DNA of 64,000 bases from Quercus robur (GCF_932294415.1 NC_065535.1:10039282-10103281); one strand, 5' to 3'. Shown: positions 35,044 through 46,561, counted from the stretch's first letter. Notes: generated by a model not told the origin, from the sequence alone. Numbers and translations are program-made.

Positions 35044-35070
35044 CCGTGCATGCACGGGCATAATGCTAGT
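35044..35070 (+). repeat. Helitron 3' terminus
   Basis: Palindrome CCGTGCATGCACGG, eight bases, then CTAGT and a following T. This is the 3' end of the element that starts at 24986. Confidence 0.75.
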
Positions 35071-35239
35071 TATTTTATAATCTTTGTTTTTTTATTATTT
35101 TATTATTATAACTATATGAACTGTGTGATCGTGAATCTCGTGATGTAGCTTATAAAGTAAATTGTATTCTTTTATATTTTACTATCTATTTTATTAATCA
35201 ATTTTAATTATATATATTTTTGCCGATTTACATTATAGC

Positions 35240-35313
35240 AGTGGTAGAGCCAGGATCTAACTTAAGGAGGGGAAAAAATTACATTTGACATCACATTTAC
35301 GCACGTGCAAGTG

Positions 35314-35349
<36 letters not shown>

Positions 35350-36115
35350 GTATTTGAGATCAATTTGCAAAATAACAATTCATTCATGTGTATATTAAGC
35401 AATATTTGAATGCAAGAAAATTCAAAATGAAATAACATATTCATTATATTATTTATCTATTAGGGGTTTATTTACATAAAAAATCATTTGAAAATTGTAA
35501 TTATAAAAAATATTATGTCAAGAGGGTTTTGGTTTTGGTTTAAAAAACCATCCTATTTATTAACCATTTATTTATATAATTTTAAATGCATTTATTGTGT
35601 TATAATAATAATAATAATAGGTGAAGCTGAGAGAAACACAAATTAGAGTTCCAAATTAGAGTTCCAATTTTGTGCCATGTGTCCTAAATTATTTATTCTT
35701 AAAGAGTTTTATTTTTTAAATTTTAGAATTAAATATGGAACCACATTATAAATATTCATCCAAGTGAGTTATTAAGTACAAAAATCAAAGAGTCTAGAAT
35801 AAATGAATCTTAAAAAAAGAAAGGTGTTTCACAATAATTTTTTTTAAAAAAAATGGATAATTTACATTTTATACCTAATAATATCCTTACAAATTTTTTT
35901 AAAGAATTAACAAAATATAAAAATAACTATCAATAGTATTTAAATTATATATATAAGAATTATATCATGCATTTTATTGTATATCTTCAAGTGTTTTTAT
36001 ACATATGCATGAGATTACATGCTAGTATAATATAATAGAATAAATATTAATAGATTTTTTGGATGGGGGCAAGGGAGGCAAGTGTCCCCCTCGACCCCCC
36101 GGCCCTGCCAGACTG
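35240..36115. repeat. AT-rich block with hAT-like ends and an (AC)n microsatellite
   Basis: The left end has CAGTGGTAGAGCCAGGATCT and the right end CCCCCCGGCCCTGCC, which are loosely inverted and of hAT style, but no TSD was found. (AC)n runs from 35314 to 35346. A second Helitron-like 3' end (GCATGAGATTACATGCTAGT) lies at 36007-36026. Confidence 0.35.
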
Positions 36116-36222
36116 CCACACATGTTACATATTTGCAGGGAAACAACAAAGTGGTAGGCGTCACGCCCTCACCTCACCACCAACAGGTTAAGTGATCATG
36201 TGTGGGAAGCTACTTCTAACAT

Positions 36223-36241
36223 ATATATATATATATATAAG
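36223..36241 (+). promoter_or_regulatory. TATA-like tract of DFR-A
   Basis: An alternating AT run (CATATATATATATATATATAA) about 125 nt before the DFR-A start codon. Upstream, 36165-36186 has CCTCACCTCACCACCAACAG, resembling MYB-binding AC elements. No CACGTG G-box was seen between the transposon stack and the ATG. Confidence 0.45.
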
Positions 36242-36363
36242 TAACCATTCATCCCCAGCACAATGCATTAGTCTTTCCCATCAAATTATATTTCTGATTT
36301 CTCTTCTAGCTTGTCTTTCCCATCAAATTATATATATTGCTTTTTTTTTTTATCAGAATTATT

Positions 36364-36499
36364 ATGGGTTCAACTTCTGAAACAGTCTGCGTTACTGGAG
36401 CAGCTGGTTTTATTGGATCATGGCTTGTCATAAGACTTCTAGAGCACAATTATACTGTCAGAGCTACTGTGCGCGATCCAGGTTCATTTCTTTTCAAAC

Positions 36500-36534
<35 letters not shown>

Positions 36535-39498
36535 TTTTTGGTAACCCTACGACCACATGTACATTATCCACGTGCACAATTATACAATTCAAGCCACCGA
36601 CACAATACTTTATTTTCATTTTTTATTAATAGACGTGAGTTTCATTCTATGATAATTTGATATTTATTATCTTATTAAGACATTAATTGATATAGGTTTC
36701 AATTAACTTAATTGGTAAAGTTTTTAATGGTTGAGAGCTATCATCAAGAGTAAATGTCATAAGTTGAAATTCTCTAAAAAAAAAAAAAAAAAAAAAAAGA
36801 CATCAATTGATTTTTAGATGTAGGTTCTAGTTAGCTGAATAAGAGATTAGGGTTAGGGTTCATTCATCGCCTATACCAAAAACTGATTACTGTCTTGATC
36901 TGATGATAAAAGAGCTATCATAGGAGTGGAAGATATAGGTTGAAACTTTCTTTAAAAGAAATAAAGGTTTTTGGTGTATCTTCTCAAAAATAAAAATAAA
37001 GATTGGTTTTTGGTGTAAAATATGTTCAAACTCTAGATTTTTTATTCAACAACAAATTTTTTTTATAAGTTGAGTTAATCGAAACCCACCAGACTCAATA
37101 CATTCTAAGGCTTAAGACAATAATTTAAATGGAGTTTTCTATAATACTTAAATATTAATTAATATTATATATATATATTATAGAAACCATTTGTCTTTTA
37201 TTTATATATGTAATAATACTAATTAAGGTTTTGTGTTTCGGTTTAATTAATTTTTTTCCATTATCTTTAAAAAATTTATAATTCAACAGTTACAATGGAT
37301 AGAAGATGATTTGAATCCTAAATGTCTCAATTGGAAATACAAGGAGGTGCCAACCAATTATACTATTATCTATAATTACAATTTTTGTAAAAAAATCTAT
37401 AATTACAATTAACAATAGTGATCCAATTAAAATCATAATATTACAATAATAAAATAAATTTTAAAGGGTAGATCAATATAATCTAATTTATTATATTATT
37501 GCAACTTCATTTATTGATTTACAAAAACTAAAGTATCAAGTTGTTAGGAAAATAGATTGTCAATGATTATTAGGCACACACATAATTTTTTAATTAAATT
37601 GTTTAGGGTTTTAATTGAGTTGAGTTTCTATTGACAAAATATTTCAAGGATCTTCTTGGAGGTGGGGAAAAGAATGCAAAATATACCTATTTATTGTTTT
37701 CTTTTTTTTTTTTTTTAAAAATGATCATTTTTCAAATTTTGGGACTTTTTTTTGTACAAAATTAAGGACCTTTTATTTATGTAATTGGGATCTTTAAAAA
37801 AAAAAGGGGGGGAGAGGGGCCTTAGGCCTAGACCTTGAGTGGGTCTCGAACTTATATATTATGTAATTTATTGTGAATGCTTTGGTAATTAAAAACTTCT
37901 TTTTTTCTTTTTTTTTTTTGAGAATCTTGGTAATAAAAACTTAATGATTGATAATTATCACAGATTTCATATATTATATTAGAGGTCTTATAATTTTGCA
38001 TGGAAGTGTTTCTTTAGATAGTTTTTAGTTACAACTTATGTAAATTTTTATTTCTTTTAATTTTTTTTGAGAAACTATTTCTTTTAATTAATAGTGACTC
38101 ATTGATGACGTGAATTGAATGATATAAATAGCTCATAATGTTAATTGAAGTTTTTTAAAAACTTAGGATCTAATTTGAAACAAATAGAAACTATAGGGGA
38201 ATTATGTAATTTACCAAAATATGTAATAAAGGATAGTCACTTAACACCAAAAGAGTATAATCATTATGAAAAAGAAAAAATAACCACTCTACATAACTAT
38301 GACATATGAGATGTAACTTTTATCATATAGTATTTGATTAATTAACTTTCTCTATTTAATTAATTGCATGTATTTTTTTTATTATAAATTTATTTGTGTG
38401 GAAAATTTTGCTCTATTTTAAGGGTTTAACGTATAAGAAACAATGCAAAAAGAATTTTTTTAAAAAAAATTAATTGTTGATAAAGGTCAAAATAATTATT
38501 TTTTACTTAAAAATATTTAAAAAGAACTCCTCGTAAATATTTTGATGTTTTATATTCATTCTTTTTATAATAATTTTAGTCACCAAATTACTTTTCTATG
38601 GAATTAATTAAGTCATGTATGTAATAAGCTTATTTTCAATAAATTCTTAGCATTGAATCACTTGTTTAAGAATTATAAACTGTGTATCCATAATTCTTTT
38701 GCGAAATTGAAATTAAATTTATCTTCGTTTATTGTCGATTTTTAATTCATTACTTGTTAAAGTTAGCACCAAATATGCTCAAATTTTTAGTTAATATTTA
38801 TTTCTTTAGGCACCATGAATCATATTAACACAACCAAATCATATTGTATTTTTGTTTTGTTTTTAATAGAAATCATATTTTGGTTTACCAAATTGGGAGA
38901 TCTTAGCTGATTGGCATCTCTTGGTAAGTTTATGACATCCAAGGTTCAAAACCATCATCTCCTGGCGTAACTATATATCTAATTATAAAATAATAAAAAT
39001 AAATTAAGAGGTCTCAAGTTCAATCCATCACACTATTTGCCTATGGGTTTCTAAGATGTCTCATGATCAAAAAATAAAATAATATGGCTAAAGACTTGAT
39101 CATTTAAAGAAATTATATATTTTAAATGATTTATGAATATCCTTGAACAATACTAATTTAAAGAAATTTTTTACTTTAAATAATGAATGAGGTTGTAGTT
39201 CAATAAATGTCTAAATGGAATACAGAATGAGCAAACTATTGATATAAGATGAGTAGTGAAAAGTACAGTTCTTTTATATACTAATTGATTAAAATTTTAT
39301 TTAATTATTAAAATACTTTATTAATTCATATTTGGTTTTGCTCCTTAAAATAAAATTATAACTTTATTGCTGCATAGAAATGCATATTCTATAATGAGAA
39401 AAACCTTAAATTAGTATGTTAACTTAACCTTAGATTTTAGTTAGCTCAATAGATAAAGTTTTTTGTTGTTAAACAAAAAATCTAAAAAATTTAATTAA

Positions 39499-39531
<33 letters not shown>

Positions 39532-39847
39532 GTTAACTTAAACGCATACATGGTGACTTAAATCCATAACCAAGTTCAATTGGTAAAGTTTCTGATGATT
39601 GAATAAGAGATCTGAGGTTCAATCCTCGCTTACACCAAAAAACTGATTGGTGTCTTAGTTTGATGATAAAGAATTATCAGTAGGAACGGACACCATAGCT
39701 TATTCAATGGGAACGACATTATGACATTATACATGTAGCAAAGAAAACAAATGAAATGACCATTTTTTTTTTTTTTTTTGATAAAGAAAATGACCAAATC
39801 TCATTTCTAAAAGACTATCTGAATGTTCTACTTGTTTTTTCTTATGT

Positions 39848-39900
<53 letters not shown>

Positions 39901-42900
39901 AGTTCAAATTTGATTTTAGGAAGTTACTTAGTAGTAATAACTTAAAATATAGTGCTTAAGATTATTGAATTGGGTAAAAAAAGAAAAGAAAAAAAGGAAC
40001 AAACCCGATTAAAATCATGTTGTTTTAACTTGAACTTAAACCATACTCAACCTAATACATTGTGAGAAGGCTACTATATATCGAATTATATACCTAGAAA
40101 TTTCTATTGATGCATAAATTCTGATTTTTTTTTTTTTTTTTTTTCCTTTTTGGGGGCGTTTTTTGTGTATTGATTTTAGAGAATATGAAGAAGGTGAAGC
40201 ATTTGTTGGAATTGCCTAAGGCATCGACACACCTGACACTGTGGAAGGCAGACCTGAATGAAGAGGGAAGCTTTGATGAAGCAATCAAAGGGTGCAATGG
40301 TGTTTTCCATGTGGCCACACCCATGGACTTCGAGTCCAAGGACCCTGAGGTCTGATTTTGAGTTTTCACCTCAAAAATGGATGCCAAACTCGTTTATTAT
40401 ATCGTGCTAAGTGTGAATAAGAGGAAAATTCTAAAACTACAAACTTTTTTAGAATAAGTTGTCAATAAAAAAATTATGTGTAGTGGGCTATGATAAAAAC
40501 TAGTAAAAATTTGTCACGTTTTTTAAATTTTGAGTAATGTTATACACACAAAAATTTTGACAATTTTTTTCACATTTGTTGAGTTGTCAAGCTTTCATTA
40601 GTTTTCATTTGTATCAGTGATTATTGGTAAGTAAAAAGTGATGTCAGTAGTGGGCCATGATAAATACTAGTAAGAATTTGTCATATTAATAGTTTGTAAA
40701 AATATTTTTAAAAATTTAAGTAATGTTATATGCACAAAAATTTTGACAATTTTTTTTACATCTGTTGAGTTGGCAAGTCTTCACTAGTTTTCATTTGAGC
40801 CCTTCACCGACATCATTTCGTTTACATACTACTAACAATTTGTCACATTAACAGGTGTCAAATTATTTGCGCTAGTAGACTTTCTAAAAAAATTTGTAAC
40901 TGTAACATTATTCTTTTACTAATATTGAACTAATTTTTTTTAATGCCAAATAAGTAAATGAATTGAAACTATCTAAATTCTAAATCATTCCTATTAGAGT
41001 CCTAACTAAATGTTTGCTATGCAGAACGAAGTGATAAAGCCCACGATAAATGGGATGCTAAGCATCATGAAAGCATGTGTGAATGCAAAAACTGTCCGAA
41101 AGCTGGTATTCACATCATCTGCAGCAGCAGTCAGATTTGGAGAGCATGAAAAGCCAGTATATGACGAAAACTGCTGGACTGATGTTGAATTTTGCCGCAA
41201 CAAAAAGATGACTGGATGGGTAAAGTTTTATGTATTTATTTATTTATTATTTTACTCATCAACAAAATTTGGCTCCAAACATTCTATAATCACTAATAGG
41301 AATAGGAAATTTATCTAATTTAGTGCATCAAGTGTATTACACATGACACTAGAGATGTCATTTTCCTATTGGTGGTTAGAAGTCAAACATTTTCCTTTAG
41401 TTATTATCTAATGTTTGTGTTTGGTTTTATTGGGATAGAGCACAAGGCTCCAAATGCATGCTTGGAACCATTGTTCATTACATTCGGTTTGTTTTGAAGT
41501 AAATATTTTTCTATTTTACAGTATGCAGTAAAATATGGTTATACTTGTAAAATATTTTCCATTAACCATAAAATTAATTATAAAAATTTGGTAAAACATT
41601 TTATAAAAATACACAGTTACCCTCTCCCCTTGGGTGGCTAGGCCATCGGTCTAGCACATTGGGCAGTCGGTGTCGGCAGTCAAGTCGTTAAAGACAACAG
41701 AACTACTGGTTCAGTCATCGGAGCTGCTGCTCTGTAGGCTAGTGCCTATGGTCAGGTTGCCAAAACCACTAGTCTAGCAGCCGGAACGGCGATCCAATCA
41801 CCAAACATTCGGCACTAGCAGCTCCGGTGGCTGACTGTCGGTTTTGGTGGTTTGTACTTGAAAAATTTTACATGTCACACTAAACAGCTGAAAATATTTT
41901 ATTTCGAAGCGAACAGAGCATACGTAAGTGATTGGGATAAAGTATATTCTAAGCAATTTGTTTGGGTGCGCAGATGTATTTCGTGTCCAAGTCACTGGCT
42001 GAGCAAGCTGCATGGAAGTTTGCCAAAGAGAACAATTTGGATTTCATCACTATAATCCCACCTCTTGTGGTTGGTTCATTCCTTATGCCATCAATGCCAC
42101 CAAGTCTCATTACTGCTCTTTCTCCTATCACAGGTACATGTTGCCATGCCCTCGTTATCATCGAACATGTAGTTCAATTCACTTGTCCCTTGAAATTTAC
42201 ATTAACATGTTCCATTGCAGGGAATGAAGCTCATTATTCGATATTGAAGCAAACCCAATTTGTTCACTTGGATGACCTCTGCAATGCTCACATTTTTCTG
42301 TATGAGCATCCAAAGGCAGAGGGAAGGTATATATGCTCTGGCTGCGACGCAACCATTCATGACGTCGCAAAATTGCTTAGAGAAAAATTCCCCGAGTACA
42401 ATGTCCCTACAAAGTGAGCCCTCTCAACTTCTCGACATTTTGCATTTGTTTTACTCTTTTTTTCATTTTCACCAACAAGGTGGTATTTATTTAATTTTTA
42501 AATATCACATGTCTTACATCTAAATAAAAATTTGAGGGAACTTGAAGGATTCAATTGGAGAGAATCTTATCCCTAATAAACATAATATCAATGATAAATC
42601 TAAGTGAAACTAATGTCACTTCAACTACAACGGGTCATAAAAATTGTGACAATACTGTCCCTAACATTTTTTCTTCTTCTTTATATACGTGTACAATATA
42701 AGATTATAAGATTGACCATCAGGCTAATTAAGGCTTTGAATACTCAGGTTCAAGGATGTAGATGAGAACTTGGAGATCATCTCCTTCTCTTCCAAAAAGA
42801 TTAAAGAGTTGGGGTTCGGGTTCAAATACAACTTGGAGGACATGTATGTAGGTGCTGTTGAAACATGCCGAGGCAAGGGTTTGCTTCCTCAAGCTGCTGA

Positions 42901-42967
42901 AAAACGTGTTAACGGCACAGGTTTGCTTCCTCCAGCAGCTGAAAAACGTGTTAACGGCACAAGCTGA
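36364..42967 (+). CDS. DFR: Dihydroflavonol 4-reductase paralogue A (DFR-like), six exons
   Basis: DFR reduces dihydroflavonols to leucoanthocyanidins with NADPH in the cytosol, an anthocyanin and tannin step. Exons are 36364-36481, 40180-40349, 41025-41219, 41974-42133, 42221-42413 and 42748-42967, all GT-AG and in frame, giving 351 residues. The Rossmann motif [12 protein letters not shown] is at 10-21, catalytic Ser128 is in FTSSAAA, and Tyr163/Lys167 are in MYFVSK. The substrate-choice position, Asn133 in grape-type DFR, is Arg ([11 protein letters not shown]), and VVGPF of DFR-B is VVGSF. The C-terminus has a 14-residue tandem repeat ([28 protein letters not shown]). Intron 1 is 3.7 kb and holds SINE copies. 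The frame is intact, so it may be functional with altered specificity. It could instead be assigned to a DFR-like reductase of another substrate. The in-frame Met at 36337 is less likely because the family starts at MGS. Confidence 0.9.
36697..36800 (+). mobile_element. SINE copy with internal deletion, DFR-A intron 1
   Basis: Head TTTCAATTAACTTAATTGGT and tail CATAAGTTGAAATTCTCT followed by A-run. It shares both ends with the next two SINE copies but lacks the middle. Confidence 0.5.
36817..36960 (+). mobile_element. tRNA-derived SINE, DFR-A intron 1
   Basis: Contains TTCTAGTTAGCTGAATAAGA, then the family body ACCAAAAACTGATTACTGTC and GATGATAAAAGAGCTATCAT, and the tail ATAGGTTGAAACTTTCTT. 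The A-box region is partly lost. Confidence 0.55.
36965..39560. other. DFR-A intron 1 interior
   Basis: AT-rich intron sequence without coding frames. 37798-37850 has a short GC-rich patch (GGGGCCTTAGGCCTAGACC). 38895-39010 resembles another tRNA-derived SINE (GATCTTAGCTGATTGGCATC, with AGGTTCAAAACC as B box). Nothing else is recognised. Confidence 0.4.
39566..39702 (+). mobile_element. tRNA-derived SINE, best-preserved copy
   Basis: A box-like TTCAATTGGTAAAG and a clear pol III B box AGGTTCAATCC (about 39615-39626), followed by the family body ACTGATTGGTGTCTTAG and TGATGATAAAGAATTATCAG. A remnant of the same family is at about 46857-46990. Confidence 0.65.
39855..39899. repeat. (AT)n plus poly-T in DFR-A intron 1
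   Basis: An alternating TA run followed by about 20 T. Another T run (40125-40144) lies just before the exon 2 acceptor. Confidence 0.8.
40480..40850. repeat. Tandem duplication in DFR-A intron 2, about 167-bp unit
   Basis: Two copies begin GTAGTGGGCTATGATAAA (40480) and GTAGTGGGCCATGATAAA (40647). Each contains CACAAAAATTTTGACAATTT and GTTGAGTTGKCAAG. Confidence 0.7.
41482..41918. mobile_element. MITE-like element in DFR-A intron 3 with GC-rich core
   Basis: Ends TTCGGTTTGTTTTGAAGTAA and the inverted ATTTCGAAGCGAACAGAGC flank a core rich in G+C (41630-41840) that differs sharply from the rest of the intron. TSD is not resolved. The core has no long frame. Confidence 0.45.
42878..42961 (+). 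repeat. 42-bp tandem duplication inside DFR-A exon 6
   Basis: Units 42878-42919 and 42920-42961 differ at only two bases and keep frame. They add 14 residues before the terminal Ser and stop. Confidence 0.9.
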
Positions 42968-43018
42968 GATTGAATATTACAGCTTCTGAGTTGACATGTC
43001 TTATAGTATTCTAGTCAA

Positions 43019-43024
43019 AATAAA
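43019..43024 (+). terminator. Poly-A signal of DFR-A
   Basis: AATAAA 52 nt after the stop codon. Confidence 0.55.
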
Positions 43025-43049
43025 ACTGCCAACCTATGAGATCCAGTAC

Positions 43050-43815
43050 TATGGGTTTTTTTTTTTTTTTTGATGAGTTGTACTATGCTATCTGTATTTT
43101 GTTATTGTGAACAAGTTTACTTACATAAAATTGTTTGCAATTGCCAAGGTAGTAAGCTGTTATTAGTAGATAAAAAGGTAATATTAGTGATGATGAATTA
43201 ATAAAAATTTCTCAATTCAATTGTTGTATCTGTAGCATTGCTCTATTGTAAGTTTGAGATTTCAATCAAGTGTTAGAGAGTGTATGAGCTTATTATGAAT
43301 AAAAATAAAGTTGATTTTTGGTAGTATTTTCAAAGAAAGATTCCAGTTACTGATGAATGCTCCTTTTCAGTTTTGATACTCTGGCCAAATTTATCATAAG
43401 AAGTCCCAGATGAATGAGATGATGCATGTACAACCTTCCGTATTGAAAAACAGATACAAGCACATATATCCAATGAAAAATTAGATCAAATGAAGATCCC
43501 CACAACAAAACTTTCCAACTGCATTGGTACATATATCTAGAAAATTAAAGAAAGGTTACGCAAAACTTTCCAACAGCATTAAATGTATATAACATGAAGA
43601 CACAAACTCAAAATGACACTTGACGTGGGCTGAAACCATGCCCAAAAATTGATGAAAACAATGGACTCCTGCAAACTCACACTAATCTTCATTTCTAATC
43701 CTTCCAGCAAAAAGTGCAAACTTTTTTAGCACAAAATATTTAAGCAGCAATGTAATGGGCTTCTCTATCATGGACCGATCCACTTTCAAACAAGTTAATC
43801 AGCAATTGTGGCTAT
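43050..43815. other. Intergenic DNA downstream of DFR-A
   Basis: No supported gene. A 61-codon minus-strand frame (43347-43532) has no recognisable features. Confidence 0.4.
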
Positions 43816-43817
43816 TG

Positions 43818-44560
43818 GGTCTAAACATTACAACAAGGCAACTTAAACTCATTGAGCTCCATATATTCCTACAAGCTTCAATTTGTTTTGGGCTATTCTA
43901 AACCTTCTAGCAAAGCAACTCTGACCCATTGAACTCCAACGAATTCTTTGTATCCTCCAGTGGTTTTGGAATATAACATTGGGTCTAAACTCTTAGGGCA
44001 TGTTTGGTTTGTATTGAGGCTATATTCATTTTCTATTTTCTTTTTTTTGGTACTCATTTTCTATACTCAAATCTTGTACTCATTTTTTGTTTCCAACTAT
44101 TTTTTTGTTTGATATCATTTTCTACTTTGTCTTCCCCTTCACTTCTTTTATGACAACCACCAACAAATATAGATAGAGAGAGTTCTTTGATGCGACAAGT
44201 CAGTGATAGTGGGACCTGCAAATTTTATTATTTTACAAAAATGCCTTTGTATTCATTTTCAAGGAAATGAAAATACCAAAAAGTTATATTCAGTTTTTGT
44301 ATTCAAATCATATTTTTTTGGATACAAAAACTGAAAACTGAACACAAATACAAAGCCAAACAAGTTTTTTAATGATGGGTCCCACAAAAAACTGAAAATG
44401 AATAATACACCCCTTTTTTGCTCAAACCAAACATGCCCTAAACCTTCTAGCAAGGCAACTCAAGACACATTGAGCTTCAAAGATTTCCATAACCTTTCAA
44501 GTGTTTTGGGCTACAGGATCTAAACCTTTTAGCAAGGCAATGATCCTCAAAGCCCAAAAC
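43818..44560. repeat. Tandem repeat of about 85-90 bp, interrupted
   Basis: Four units carry TAAACCTTCTAGCAARGCAA, then CATTGAGCTYCA and GTTTTGGGCTA. Units are near 43818, 43905, 44439 and 44520. A Tourist MITE splits units 2 and 3, and the LINE at 44567 splits unit 4, whose remainder resumes at about 46562. Confidence 0.6.
43996..44438. mobile_element. Tourist-like MITE (443 bp)
   Basis: Perfect terminal inverted repeats GGGCATGTTTGGTTTG and CAAACCAAACATGCCC. Flanks are TTA (left) and TAA (right), consistent with a 3-bp target duplication with one change. Confidence 0.78.
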
Positions 44561-44566
44561 GTGCAT

Positions 44567-46561
44567 TTTTTTTTTTTTTTTGGCATAAACAGGAGATATA
44601 TTAGATAAACAGAAGTCTTGCAAACAGAAATATTACAACAGGACTACAGTGCAAGGAAACACATCAACTCACAAACTAAACTGAAGCAAACTAAACACAA
44701 ACCGAACAACACCAACCCGAAGAGAGGAATAGTTGAAACTAAACAAAACACCACTAGATCCTTATTAACCGCGACGACTTCGGGATGAGACAAAACCCAT
44801 GGAGTCCCAATATAAACATTGTCACAAAAAGGTGGGGCATGTATCATACAACACTTCTTTTTCCGATTGAGAAGCATCCCTCTTTGCCAGTAAGTTTGCA
44901 CAACTATTAGCCTCTCTCCATATATGTTCAACGCATGCCTCCCAATCCCTATTGAGGAGCCACCTGCAATCCAAAATCAAGTTAGCAAATTCCATAGGAT
45001 AATCTTCATTAGTATTCAAACATTTGTAAGCAAGAAGAGAATCTATTTAAAGACAAACTCGATGATGCCCCTTGGCCTATGCTCGAGCCAACGCCTTTCT
45101 ATTACCCCACAGTTCAGCCATAGTATTATTGGTGACTCCCAAGTGTAAAGATAAACCCCACAACCATTCTCCATTGGCTGAGTGTGCCACGCCACCCACA
45201 CCAAACTCTCCGAGGTTACCTAACGAGCTTCCGTCTGTATTAAGAGCTACGTTAGGGAAAGGAGCCGGGCTCCACCTAATATATATGTGGGAAGACGGGG
45301 ATGAGTGCCCCGACAGAACGGTGCTAAGGAAGAAAAACTTTGTGGCATGAGATATAGCGTTTTGTTTTAAAACATGATAAGGAATGAATTTTCCTGTAAA
45401 TATCAAAGAATTTTGACCCAACCAAATCGCCCATATGGTAAAAGCGAATATGTTATTCCATGGGATATAACACGAAGGGGAATTAAGTTTGGAATTAAGT
45501 TTACACCAAGCATGGAGCTCAAGCTTGAAAAAATCAGAAATAAGGAAGTGCATAGGAAAGGAGGACCAAATATGATGTGCAAAGTGGCAATCACGTAGAA
45601 CATGAATTGGCATTTCAATCTCATTGCAATGGGTACACACTTGGTCACTCAAGGCAGCATAAGGGAAAATGATCGATTTGGTGGGAATACGATGGTGCGC
45701 ACATTTCCAAACGAAAAATTGAATTTTAGAAGGTATTTTTAACTTCCAAATCCAAGACCATGTTATCGATGTTCGCCATGTAACCTCGTTGGATTTAGGT
45801 AAAAGAGAATGGTAAGTGGATTTTACTGAGCAAATAACCGCATAATGGTCCCAGACACAGTCATCTGTAAGAGTAGCAGGAGAAACAGGAATAGGCAATG
45901 GCTAAGCATAAATAAATTGGGTTATTGTCGATGGCAATACCATACTAAGAGGTGTGAAATCCCATTGGTGAGTGCCAGTGATCATTCTAGCCACCTTAAA
46001 CTCATATTCATGAGGAAGAAGTGGGCCATGAATGAGACCTCAAATTGGTCTCGGGGGCAACCAATGATCTGTCCAAAAATTTATATTATGGCCATTACAA
46101 ATAATCCACCACAGACCACAAAGCCTTCCACGAGTGAGATCTAGTATGCAAAGTGGTTTGCAAGAAATCAGTTGTTCAATAATGCTTTTAGGAGTGAAAT
46201 TTGGCTAATAGAGAATGCGGGTTCCGCCATATTTGCCACACCTGATTCATAAGAAAGGCATCATTGATAGTTTCGAAATCCCTAATACCCAACCCACCAC
46301 AGACCTTAGGCTTGGTGAGCGTGTCCATTTAATAAGGTGCACATGCCGTTCTATCAATGTGTCTCCCCATAAGAAATCTCTTATGAACTTGTCTATAATA
46401 TTCGTAGTGCTCCTAGGAAGGACAGTTGGTCCTCAGTTAATGGGAGGGAATCTCTCATTGTATTCTTAGTCAGCATTGTGATGGCTTTGAGTACTGTCCT
46501 AATGACTAGCTTTGGAGCACTCGATGTTTGGAGGGACTGTGTCCGGGAAATACATGGGATT
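44567..46561 (-). mobile_element. 5'-truncated L1-type LINE with RNase H
   Basis: The plus-strand T run at 44567-44580 is the poly-A tail. Target duplications CAAAACGTGCAT (44555-44566) and CAAAACATGCAT (46562-46573) differ at one base, fixing both ends. Minus-strand translation gives, in order, GGLGIRDFETINDAFLMNQV near 46300, a zinc-finger RT-associated region (WKCAHHRIPTK, CTHCNEIEMPIHVLRDC) and an RNase H domain (NTDGSS, MAELWG). After stops at about 45077 and 45041 in the same frame, it continues to REANSCANLLAKR. The usual CAD is CAN, losing a catalytic Asp. The reverse transcriptase core is absent by truncation. Not functional. Confidence 0.88.

Larger units (their letters stand above)
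24986..35070 (+). mobile_element. Non-autonomous Helitron, split by three later insertions
   Basis: The 5' end reads A|TCATATACTATATAATAAAA. The 3' end has a hairpin (CCGTGCATGCACGG, 35044-35057), then GCATAATG and CTAGT (35066-35070), followed by T. Helitrons are known for 5'-TC, a 3' hairpin just before CTRRT, and insertion between A and T without TSD; all are seen here. Removing the nested LTR element, solo LTR and hAT element with their TSDs leaves about 1.27 kb of Helitron sequence, with no Rep/helicase coding. Internal repeats of the phrase GTGTAATCTAATCCTTCTCA occur at 25280 and 25378. Confidence 0.65.

Noticed and set aside
36337-36363. Upstream in-frame start giving nine extra residues to DFR-A
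   Set aside because: DFR proteins start at MGS; the extra residues are hydrophobic leader-derived and absent from DFR-B.
39566-39702. tRNA gene suggested by A- and B-box-like motifs
   Set aside because: No cloverleaf acceptor or anticodon stem; the unit recurs with a long non-tRNA body and A tail, so it is a SINE.
45374-46469. Plus-strand frames of 74-99 codons
   Set aside because: Antisense shadows of the minus-strand LINE coding sequence.
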